Source of the DNA: Ostrinia nubilalis
Taxonomy: Eukaryota; Arthropoda; Insecta; Lepidoptera; Crambidae
Direction: 5' to 3'
Length of the DNA: 64,000 bases
Assembly: GCF_963855985.1 (NCBI RefSeq)
Contig: NC_087114.1
Coordinates: 1,203,001 to 1,267,000 of the forward strand
This document shows positions 39,501 through 51,500 of the stretch, piece after piece; the stretch's first letter is position 1; the number at the start of each line of letters is the position of its first letter. Under the pieces are notes generated by a model, which had not been told where the DNA came from, did no database searches, and saw only the letters and a list, made by a program, of their open reading frames with translations. The position numbers were made by a program, and so were the translations under genes.

Positions 39501-42500
39501 TAGGGACTTAGGCTAAACGCAGGCCTTTCTTTGTACAGGGCCTTCAGTCTGTTGGAGATCTAGGCTTTGGCCAGGCCCGTCTTTCACACTAGGCACTCTG
39601 GACAGCTGCAAAAGACAAGACACTCAAGGCAGCAGCATTTAGAAGGTCAGATCCAGGAGCATCTTCCACTCTTCGACCTATTGGAGACCCTGGACCATAA
39701 GAAATTTTCTTTCCCATTGGATACTCTAGGCAGCTGTCTTTAAAAGGTGCCACCTGCTGGGCGTGATCCGGCGTCGCTCCAACAACGTCGGCGCCTCCAA
39801 GCTGTTCGTCGACTCGCCCGCCGGCAGCGTGCTGCCTCTTACAGGTCAGATTCAGGATCATAGGCCATTGAGGATATAGCCAGGTCCTTCTTCCGAACTA
39901 CGCACCCTGGACAGCTGCTAAAAAAGAAGAAAGAGGACACTCAAGGCCTTCAAGACCTCAAGGCATTTGAAAGGTCAGATCCAGGATCGTCTATAACACT
40001 TGACTTGACACTTATTGTGGTCTCTACACCATAAGCAGGCCTTTCTTTCCCACTGGATACCCTAGATAGCTGCTCTCGAAAGGTACGTATCCAGGTCCTT
40101 TGGTGTATTCTAAAGACTCCCTTTCCCATTGATTACTCTGTGCAGCTGCCTTTTAAGATACAGGGTATTTAGTCTATTGAGGGTCCTAGTGCTGTAACTA
40201 CGGCGATAGATGCAAGCTACTGGCAGCGTGCTGCAACTTAAAACGTCAGATCCAGGGCTGTCTTCACCCTATGGGGGGCTCTAGTCTATAAGCAGGTCCC
40301 TCGGTTTCATTGGACATTCTGGGTAGCTGTCTTTGCAAGGTGGAGATGCTAGGCCATCTTCAGTCTATTAGAGACTTATGACATTGGCATGCCCCTAGTC
40401 TTTCTCACTGGATACTCTAGACAGCTGTCTTTGTAAGGTCAGATCTAGAACCATCTTAAATCTACTGGGGGCTCCTGTGTCGTAACTAGATCTATTAGGA
40501 GGACTAGTATTCTAATTAGGGCGACCTAGGGCTTTCTTTAAGCTACTGGGGTCTCTAGAGTAGATATAAGGATGCCCCTCGACCCTCCGGCCGGCTGTAG
40601 CGACAGACGTACAGAAGCACCTGCTGGGCGTGATCCGGCGCCGCTCCAACAACGTCGGCGCCTCCAAGCTGTTCGTGGACTCGCCCGCCGGCAGCGTGCT
40701 GCCTCTCACAGGTCAGATACAGGATCATAGGCCATTGAGAATATAGCCAAGTCCTTCTTCCCCATTAGGCACCCTGGACAGGAAACAGGACACTCCTAGG
40801 GCAGAATCTAGATAGATGCTCTTGAAAGGTACAGATCCAGAGCCTTCAGTCTACCAGAGACTCCCTTTCCCATTGGTTATTCTGGGCAGCTGCCTTTAAG
40901 ATACAGGGTCTTTAGTCTATTGAGGGTCCTAGTGCTGTAACTACGGCGATAGATGCAAGCTACTAGCAGTCTGCTGGCACCTTGAAATGTCAGATCCAGG
41001 GCTGTCTTTCTACTGGAGGGCTCTAGTCCATAAAGCAGGTCCCTCATTCCCTTTGGACACTCTGGGTAGCTGTTTTTGAAAGGCCTAATCTGGGGTCGTC
41101 TTTAATCTACTGGGTGTGTCTCTGTGATGTAACTAGGTCTATTAGGGGCTCTAGTATTATAATAACTATGGCAACCCAGGGCTGTCTTTAAGCTACTGGG
41201 GTCTCTAGCGTAGATGCAAGAAACCCCGGAGACTCTCCGGCCGGCGGTAGCCACGGACGTACAGAAGCACCTGCTGGGCGTGATCCGGCGCCGCTCCAAC
41301 AACGTCGGCGCCTCCAAGCTGTTCGTGGACTCGCCCGCCGGCAGCGTGCTGCCTCTCACAGGTAGATACAGGTCTTAGACTATTGAGGACCAAGCTGTAG
41401 GCCGGCCTAAGGTCCAGGGTCTTAAACTTATTACGGATCTAGGCCATTGGAAAGTCCCTTGTTCCCCACTAGGCATCCTAGACAGCTGCCCCTGGAAAAT
41501 ACAGATCTAGGATCATCATTAGTCTGCTGGAGGTACAAGGCTATAGCTAGGCGACTCTTCCACTAGGTACTCTTGACGGCTGCCCTTGAAAGAAACAGAT
41601 CAAGGGCCTTTAAGTTACTAGGGATTTCTGGGAAATAGCCAAGCACCTCTGTTCCACTGGACACTCGGGGCAACTGCTTTTAGAAAGATAGATCTAGAGG
41701 GTCTTTAGTCTATTGGGGCCCCGGTGTTGTACCTAGGTCTATTGGGGGCTCTAGTATCATAACTAGGCAACACAGGGCTGTCTTAAGCTACTGGGGGCTC
41801 TATCGTAGATGTAAGGAATTCAAATTCAAATTCAAATTCAAATTCAAATTCAAAACCCCCTCGACTCTCCAGCCGCTGTCTTTGGAAAGGTTGATCTGGG
41901 GTTGTCTTTAGTCTGCTGGGTGTACCAATGTCGTAACTAGCTATATTGGAGGCGCTAGTCCCACAACTAGGAGACCCAGAACTGTCTATAAGCTATTGGG
42001 GGCCCTAGTGTAGTTGTAAGGATCCCCCTCGACGCTCCGGCCGGCCGTGGACATACAGAACAGACGTGCAGAGCAGAAGCCCCTGCTGGGCGTGATCCGG
42101 CGCCGCTCCAACAACGTCGGCGCCTCCAAGCTGTTCGTGGACTCGCCCGCCGGCAGCGTGCTGCCTCTCACAGGTCAGATACAAGGCTTAGACTATAGCG
42201 GACCGCTTGAGGATATAGGCAAGCCTCTCTTTCTCACTAGGCACTCAGCAGCTGACTTTGACAGGTCAGATACAGGTCTATAGTCTCTTGGAGATATTAG
42301 AGACAGACATGGTCTTGTTTCCCACTAGGCAGCACCCTGGACAGCTGCCAAAGACAGGACACTCAAAGCAGCAGCATTTGGAAGGTACAGATACAGGACT
42401 GTCTTCAACTCTTCATCCTATTGGGCCATAGTATAGAGAAAGAGCCCAATAGGGAAAGAGGTGCTAGCCTTAGGGCAGCAGCATCTGAAAGGACAAATCC

Positions 42501-45500
42501 AGGACCTTCTTCAACTCTTCAAGCTATTGGGGACTCTTGGCCATAAGCAGGCCTTTCTTTCCCACTAGGCACTAAACACAGGACACTCAAAGCAGCAGCA
42601 TTTGAAAGGTACAGATACAGGACTGTCTTCAACTCTTCATCCTATTGGGCCATAGTATAGAGAAAGAGCCCAATAGGGAAAGAGGTGCTAGCCTTAGGGC
42701 AGCAGCATCTGAAAGGACAAATCCAGGACCTTCTTCAACTCTTCAAGCTATTGGGGACTCTTGGCCATAAGCAGGCCTTTCTTTCCCACTAGGCACTAAA
42801 CACAGGACACTCAAAGCAGCAGCATTTGAAAGGTACAGATACAGGAGCGTCTTCCACTCTTCAAGCTATAGGAGACCCTAGACCTTAAGCAAGCCCTTCT
42901 TTGCCACTGGGAAAACAGAGCAACTGTCCTTAAAAGGTACAGAATACAGATCTAGGGCCGTCTTCAGTCTATTAGGCAAACTTTTTTTTTCTCACTGAGC
43001 ACTCTGGCCAGCGGTATTTGAAAGGTCTCGGGTTTGATTCCCAGAAGGGGCAAAACTTTTTACTCTGTTGGTGGTAGGGCTTGTTTTAAGTTCGACAGGC
43101 TAGCTACCATCATCTCATCTAAATTTTTCCTACCAGAATATTTTTCCTAGGTTCTATGGACTCATCTGTACCCATTGCTAACTCAACTCTACTAGTTTGT
43201 ATAATGTATACACCTTTGTTGCAGACGTGGACGAGTGTGCTTCTCCAGAGCTGAATGACTGTCACGAGCTGGCCACCTGCACCAATACTTTCGGAGGATT
43301 TAGGTGAGTTTATGATCCCTATCGACGACTGAACTAGTGGTGAATTCACTCGTGAGTCAGGAGTCCTCTTGACACGAGCATAGAAGGGGGTGAGACTTGT
43401 GTTGTAACAGAGCTGTCACATTCACGTCTGATGGATGGCTGAGCTAAAGTACCGGACCGGACCGCGGACCGGACTATACACATTTTGACTAAGGTGTAGA
43501 GTTTGTTTATACAGGGCTTAAACGATGTGATTGATGTGAACGACTTGATTATTTCTAAATTGTACAAGATATCAAAAAACTAGTTACTGATCCTGAAGGT
43601 GTTTCACGTACTCTTTCAAACGGTACCGGTAACAATAACGATTTAGAATAAACCGGATCTATCCGAATTTTTCCAGTTTTTCCTCACACCCAAATAACCT
43701 GCCAAGAAAGGCCCTGTATAAATATCCACTCAAAACTTCATAACTTTTCAGATGCGCATGTCCCGATACGACGCTAGACGAGTCAGCGGGAGTAGCACAT
43801 CGCGCCGGCCGATACTGCCGCGCTTGCGCCGCTTCACACTGCAACGAGCGCGGCGTGTGCAAGTACAGCAACAACCAGCCTTACTGCAGGTAGGAATACG
43901 GTTCATTGTTGCTTGGCAACATGTGGCTTACTGCTGCCAAACTTTGTGCGAATGTGGTAAAGCCTGGTCCGTGAGCACGTAGAATCCCGTCCAATGACCC
44001 CAAGCTACCCATCCCTATCGCTCGCGCGTAATTATATTGCTGTCGCGCTCGCACACTCACTGCGGGCGCCCGTCGCACAGTCGCGACAGCAATATAATAA
44101 TTACGCGCGAGCGATAAGGATGGGTAGCTTGGGGTCATTGGACGGGATTCTACTTGCCACGGACCAGGCTTTAGCTGTAGGTACAAAAAAAAAACAATCT
44201 TACTGCAGGTAGGATTAAGGTTCATTACTGTAGAACTACATGTAGTTCCACGCCAGTCGAGTTTGTCGCGCCTGCGCCGCTTCACACTGCAACGAGCGCG
44301 GCGTTTGCAAATACAGCAATAATCAGCCTTACTGCAGGTAGGAATACGGTTCATTGTTGCTTAGCAACATGTAGCTTACTGCCGCCAAACTTTGTGCGAA
44401 TGTGGTAAAGCCTGGTCCGTGAGCACGTAGAATCCCGCCCAATGACCCCAAGCTACCCATCCCTATCATCATCATCATCATCATCATTTCAGCCACAGGA
44501 CGTCCACTGCTGAACATAGGCCTCCCCCAATGACTTCCACATCGCACGGTTGGTAGCGGCCTGCATCCAGCGCCTTCCCGCTACCTTTATCAGGTCATCG
44601 GTCCACCTTGTGGGTGGACGTCCCACGCTGCGTTTTCCGGTACGTGGCCTCCATTCCAGAACCTTGCTGCCCCATCGGCCGTCAGTTCTGCGTACTATGT
44701 GCCCAGCCCACTGCCACTTCAGCTTGCTGATCCGTCGGGCTATGTCAGCGACTTTAGTTCGTTTACGGATCTCCTCATTTCTGATTCGATCTCGTAAAGA
44801 AACACCGAGCATAGCCCTCTCCATAGCACGCTGTGCAACTTTGAGCTTCTGTATAAGGCCTATAGTGAGGGGCCACGTTTCCGAGCCATAAGTCATCACA
44901 GGTAACACACATTGGTTGTAGACTTTCGTCTTCAGGCACTGGGGTATTTTGGACGAAAAGATGTTGCGTAGTTTCCCGAACGCTGCCCAGCCGAGTTGGA
45001 TTCGACGATTGACCTCCTTCTACCTAGCTGGATCGTTTGTCCGAGGTAGACATACTTGTCAACAATCTCAAGAATCGAGCTCCCAACCGACACCGGGTAG
45101 GGCGCAACATGGACGTTCGACATAAGCTTCGTTTTGTCCATGTTCATCCGAAGGCCCACCTGTTGGGAAACTCGATTAAGGTCTTCGAGCATGGTGCCGA
45201 GGTCCTCCAGCGATTCTGCCATGACCACGATATCGTCGGCAAACCGAAGGTGAGTGATGTACTCGCCGTTAACGTTTATGCCGTATCCTTTCCATTCCAG
45301 GAGTTTGAAAGCGTCTTCCAATGCCGCGGTGAAGAGTTTCGGAGATATAACATCTCCCTGTCTTACGCCTCGCTGTAGAGGAATCGCCCTCGTGCTTTGC
45401 TCCTGTACTCGGACCGACATGGTGGCGTTTTTGTACAAGCACTTTAGTACCTCGATGTACCGATAGTCGATACGGCACCGCTGGAGAGACTGCAGCACTG

Positions 45501-48500
45501 CCCACGTCTCAATCGAATCAAAGGCCTTCTCATAGTCCACGAACGCCAAGCATAGTGGCAAGTTATACTCCTCAGTCTTCTGTATAACCTGCCGCAGCGT
45601 ATGGATGTGGTCTATGGTACTATAACCTTTCCGGAAACCGGCTTGTTCGGGAGGCTGGAAGTCATCGAACCTACGTGCGAGACGATTCGTGATGACTCTC
45701 GAAAACAGCTTGTAAACATGGCTCAGAAGCGAGATGGGTCTGTAATTCTTCAGTAAGGTGTTATCTCCTTTCTTGAAGAAAAGCACCACCACGCTTCTGT
45801 TCCATGCCTCTGGCGTTATTCCCTCGAGTAAAACGGAGTTAAAGAGCCTCTGAAGGAACTTCAGTATCGGTGTACCACCCGCGTTCAGAAGCTCCGAGGT
45901 TATTCCGTCATCACCCGGTGCCTTGCTGTTCTTAAGTTGTTTGAGAGCCATCCTAATCTCGTATAGGCTGATATCCGGGATATCCTCGGTATAGTGTCGG
46001 GTTAGCTTAGCTCTTGGATCTGTGGCTGAGCTATCAACAGGTTTGGTGACCGAGGTATATAACTGTCCATAAAACCTTTCGATCTCACCCAGAACCTCGG
46101 CTTTTGTTGACGTTACACTACCGTCTGCCGTCTTCAGCTTCGTCAGCTGGCTTTGCCCAATAGAATTGTCTCTTGCAAACACTTTGGAGCCTTGGTTCCG
46201 CTCTATCGCCTCTTTAATACTATTAGTATTAAAGTTGCGAACATCATGTCGCAAGGACTTCCATATCTGTCTATTGAGCTGCCGATATGCCTTAGCGTCA
46301 ACGGAGGTCTGCAGTGTCATTGAACGTCTTTCAGCCTTGAGTTTGAGGGTAAGGTCGGATAGCTTTTGCGGTTTATTTTTACGTCGTGGTCTAAAAAATT
46401 TCGACCCGACCGCTTGGACAGTTTCTACGAACCTGTTATTTATCTCGTCCACTGACTCGCAATTTTCCAGGCATGCAAAGCGATTCGACAACTCGAGCTG
46501 AAAGCTCTCGGGGCAGTGAATATGAGCATTAGAGGGGCGGAGCGTAGACTTCATCAAACGGGACCTCTCCAGCTTGACGTTAATGTTTAGTATGCCTCTG
46601 ACTATCCGGTGATCACTACCGGTTTTCACCCTGTTGATCACGGAGACATCGCTAAACATTCGTCGCTTTGTGGTCATAATGAAGTCGATCTCATTTCTCG
46701 TGGAACCATCGGGACTCATCCAGGTCCACTTCCTGTGAGGCGGCTTCTGAAAGAAGGAGTTCATCGCATAGAGATTCTCCTTTTCCAGGAACTCGGCCAG
46801 CCTCTGTCCCCTGGGGTTCCGTCGCCCATATCCATATTGCCCCACTCTCAGCTCATCATCACCTCGCATGCCCAGTTTAGCGTTGAAGTCCCCCATAACG
46901 ACATTGAAGTGGGTTTTAGTTGCATGTATGGCCCTACTTATGTCCTCATACATAGCTTCCACTTCTTCATCTGGGTGTGTAGAGGTCGGTGCGTATACCT
47001 GGATTACCTTCAACGAGTACCTTTTGGATACTCTGAGTATCAGGTATGCAACCCTGCTCGACACACTTCCGATGGTAATGATGTTGTTAATGAGGGACTT
47101 GTGGACGAGAAACCCGACACCACCTTGGGACAGTTGTTCGCCCTCCCGGTAGTAAAGCAGGTTGCCGGATTTCAGGGTTATCGTGTCCTCGCCCTCTCGT
47201 CGGACTTCTGATAGCCCTATAATACTCCATCGCAACCTACTTAATTCATCTTCCAGCTCTATAATCTTTTCGTCGGACCTCAGGGTGCGGATGTTGTGTG
47301 TTACGAGGGCCAGTTGTCGTTTGTGGTGGTAGCTATTCCTCCTCCGGGGATTCTTAGCACCCCCCGCCCCGTCGTCACCCCAACCGCTCGCGCGTAATTA
47401 TATTGCTGTCGCGCTCGCACACTCACTGCGGGCGCCCGTCACACAGTCGCGACAGCAATATAATTACGCGCGAGCGATAAGGATGGGTAGCTTGGGGTCA
47501 TTGGACGGGATTCTACGTGCTCACGGACCAGGCTTTAGCTGTAGGTACAGAAAAAAAAGCAATCTTACTGCAAGTAGGATTAAGGTTCATTGTTGTAGAG
47601 CTACATGTAGTTCCACGCCAGTCGAGTTTGTCCCGCTTCGCACTGCAACGAGCGCGGCGTCTGCAAATATAGCAACAACCAACCTTACTGTAGGTGGGAA
47701 TAAGGTTCATTGTTTCAGGGCTACGCTTTGTTAACGTTTGTGTTCGTCTCCATACGTGGTATTTCTTTACGAATCAGCAGAATGGAGCACTGATGGCCGA
47801 TGGGGCAGCAAGAGCTGAGGCCACGTAGGTATTGACAAACGCAGCTTGGGACGTCGGTCGTCCATAGTCGTCATTCGTCGTCATAGATGACCTTATAAAA
47901 ATTTCAGAAAGGCGCTGGATGCAGCAACTACCGGTCCATACGGAAATAATTAACGTCTACATTCAGCAGTGGACATAATCTGGCTGAAATGATGATGATG
48001 ATGTCACCAACCCCTACTCTTCCCGCGGGTGTCGTAAGAGGCGACTTAGGGACTACACATCAAACAGAGAACGGGCAGCAGCGCTCTCTGACAAACATCA
48101 ATCTTTTAAACTGCGATCTCCAACCCGCCTGCCAAGCGTGGGGATTATGGCAAAACCCTCCACTATTGTGGAAGAGGCTCATAGTCCAGCAGTGGACTGT
48201 AAAAGGCTGTTGATGATAATGATGGGAAGTGCGTTGTGATTTCACACACTAAAACCTTTTTAGATCAACTATTTCGTGAGTAAAATTATATTCAACATTT
48301 CCTTCTGGTTAATTGGCAGTGGAAACTAAATGACCCGACAATGTGTTTGTTGCAGCTGTTCTTCAGGGTACTACGGGTCGACGTGTGAGGTTGACGGCGA
48401 AGTGGTAGGCGTAGCAGTGGGGGCTTCCCTCGCTGCCGCGCTTGTGATCGCGCTGACACTCGCTGCCTTGCTGTCTTGGAGGTGAGTGGACCAAGGAAGA

Positions 48501-51500
48501 TGGTTAGGGGACAACTGGGTTATGGTTTATGGTCAATAGGTTATGGCTAGTGGACCATGAAATACTAAGTAACGGCTAGGAGACGACGAGTTGATTGGTG
48601 GTTGATGAGTGAAATGAAGTGAATAGAAAAGGCGAATTAATGGCTGGCACGTTCATCGCCCTACGGTCTTGTAAGTTGTAAGTGAGTGAACTAGGTGATA
48701 ACTGGCGGACGGTTAGGTTATAGCTTGGGAACTAGGACGAGTAGGGGATGACTAGGTTATGAGTAGGGGATGACTGGGTTATGAGTAGGTGATGACTAGC
48801 TTATGAGTAGGGGACGACTAGGTTATGAGTAGGGGATGACTAGGTTATGAGTAGGGGACGACTAGGTTATGAGTAGGGGACGACTAGGTTATGAGTAGGG
48901 GACGACTAGGTTATGAGTAGGGGACGACTAGGTTATGAGTAGGGGACGACTAGGTTATGAGTAGGGGACGACTAGGTTATGAGTAGGGGACGACTAGGTT
49001 ATGAATAGGGGATAACTAGGTTATGAGTAGGGGATGACTAGGTCATGATTAGGGGATGACTATGTTTTGAGTAGGGGATGACTAGGTTATGAGTAGGGGA
49101 CGACTAGGTTATGAGTAGGGGACGACTAGGTTATGAATAGGGGATAACTAGGTTATGAGTAGGGGATGACTAGGTCATGATTAGGGGATGACTAGGTTTT
49201 GAGTAGGGGATGCCTAGGTTATGAGTAGGGGATGACTAGGTTTTGAGTAGGGGATGACTAGGTTATGAGTAGGGGACGACTGGGTTATGAGTAGGGGATG
49301 ACTGGGTTATGAGTAGGGGATAACTGGGTTATGAGGAGGGGATGACTGGGTTATGAGGAGGGGACGACTAGGTTATGTATCAGTAGGGGATGACTAGGTT
49401 ATGAGGAGGGGATGACTAGGTTATGAAAAGTGGATAACGAACTAACGGTAAAGCACGATGAATGAATTGTGAATGGACAGAGAGTGGACAAAACATATCA
49501 TAGTTTTACGATGGAGGGAAATGGCAGCATCAAATTCCATTGAGCAAATTCCGTACCTACCTCCACCTACCTCTGCATGATGTCATTTCGGTGATACGCT
49601 CGTTATTTTATTAAGTTTAGTTTTGTTACTGTCATTTTTTTGTCACTGAATAACATTTCTCTCTTTTCTTCTTCAAATTATTACTCAGACTACGATAATA
49701 ATATAATATCTCCAATCCCCAGCCGCAAGTGGTCCCGCGAGCAGAAGGCCATGGGTATGGGGTCGCCGGTGTTCAATTACATGGCGGCCAACACCATCAA
49801 GACGCCGCCGGTCGGCCAGCCGCCCTACCAGGTATGAGAGTTCAGGGTTCGATTACGACAAGATAAGACGTTTAGAGCGCTTTCACCAAATCTATGTAAG
49901 ATCACTTATGTACAGTCGCGGAATGAAAAGGTTCGTCACCTTAGTGTCGGTTTTCGCTTGCACTAGGTACTGTAAGAGTCAAACCTGCCAACATAACAGT
50001 ACAAGAAACAGTACTGCTAACATTTAAATAAATATGACGTTTGCTAACGAATAAGGTTTTGCTTGTTTATTCTTCTATCCCGTCAGTGCAATGCAGTGAT
50101 TGTCATCACCAACCAATTGACAATAGTTTTATTTTATTTAATAGACATAATAATGGCAGGTTGAATCAACAAGAAGGTTTTAGTTTATCAATCATGATAA
50201 TCTTCTTGACAAGATAAATCGTCAAACAACTTTGATCTGAATAATTTTGAACTTTACTTGCGAACAGTTAAAGATTATTTTCTCTATCTCGAGATTATTC
50301 TGTAACATTTATTTATTTATTTATTTCCAAGCTTAAGCCTATTTTTACAGAAATCCAATACAATAGACAAGCGAAATATGACAGGAACGTAACAATAGTA
50401 ATATAAGTAAATTAAATGAAAATATACAAATAAACCTAAGAGTAACATATATTAAAAAGCGTCATCTTTGTGAATTCACCCAGAGTACAATGAAACAAGT
50501 CAATCCGTTCAGCTAGTTCATTGAGGGTGTGCAGTGTGAGCGTCAGCGCCGCCCTGCTCTGCAGCTGCGTGCGCCCGCGCGGCACCGCCAGCAGCGGCGG
50601 CCGGCGGCGCCGCTCCACGTACCTGTCGGGCACGCAGAACCCTATCTTTCCCAATATTACCTCGTTAAGCACTTTACCTCTCATTACTTTGAATATATAC
50701 AACGCCAGAGCAAAGTTCCTACGCACCCGCAACTCATTGTATCCTACCATACCCAATACAAATAAATTAGGGTACATCAATGGATAGAAGGGGTACACCC
50801 CATATTTCCTCATATACAGATACCTAGTAAATTTATTCTGTATGCGCTCCAATATAAGGTTGTAATGTATTTGGTGTGGAGCCCACACTACAGAATTAAA
50901 TTCAAGATGGCTTCTCACAAGGGCATTGTATAGGGCTACAATGGCTGAGATGCTGGTGAAATCGTGAACTCTACGGAGTATGAGTCCCAAGTTTCTGTAT
51001 GCTTTCTTACATACATTAGTTATATGGTCTTGAAATCTTAGATCATCTGTAAACCAGACCCCCAAGTCTCTCACTCCAGTAACTCTCTTCATAGGCACCT
51101 GGTTTACATTGTAGTTGAAGTGTATAGGACTACGAGTTCTTGCAAAGGATATCATGATACACTTTGAAACATTAAATTGCAGCTTGTTGTTTTCACTCCA
51201 TGCCACAACCTCGTCAATATCCCTTTGCAACCGCTCGCGGTCCTTTTCATCTTTGATTGGCAAAAACAATTTAAGATCATCTGCAAAGAGTAGGCACTTT
51301 GAATATCTCACAACCTCCGGCAGATCATTTATCATTATGATAAACTGAAGCGGCCCAAGGTTGCTGCCCTGACTCACTCCTGATCTAACGAAATATGGTT
51401 CAGACCGGCAACCAGCGTATTCAACGTACTGTTTTCGATCTCTCATGTAACTTGCTAAAAACCATAACAGCTGAGGCGTGCAACCGATAGCAGCCAACTT

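Larger units (their letters stand above)
44407..47536 (+). mobile_element. Foldback MITE, copy 2, split by an RTE insertion
   Basis: The left part 44407-44467 and right part 47386-47536 together equal the 214-bp element at 43959. The break falls at ccctatc|gctcgcgcg, which is continuous in copy 1. The sequence around it, including part of EGF exon 12, is also duplicated, so the MITE was present before the segmental duplication and the RTE came last. Confidence 0.85.

Noticed and set aside
32870..40711. Nine additional functional coding exons in the triplicated units
   Set aside because: The 148-nt copies have TAA as second codon after the aligned acceptor and the 94-nt copies lack the 5' part. 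An alternative AG (ataag) gives the wrong phase from exon 9.
33562..42171. Repeated minus-strand frames beginning MRGSTLPAGESTN
   Set aside because: These are antisense readings of the SEA exon copies and are repeated only because the exon is.
45037..47211. Plus-strand open frames across 45-47.2 kb
   Set aside because: They run antisense to the RTE endonuclease-RT frame and show no domain.
48738..49432. CRISPR-like regular repeat array
   Set aside because: Units are contiguous 22-mers without unique spacers, in a eukaryotic intron. It is a minisatellite.
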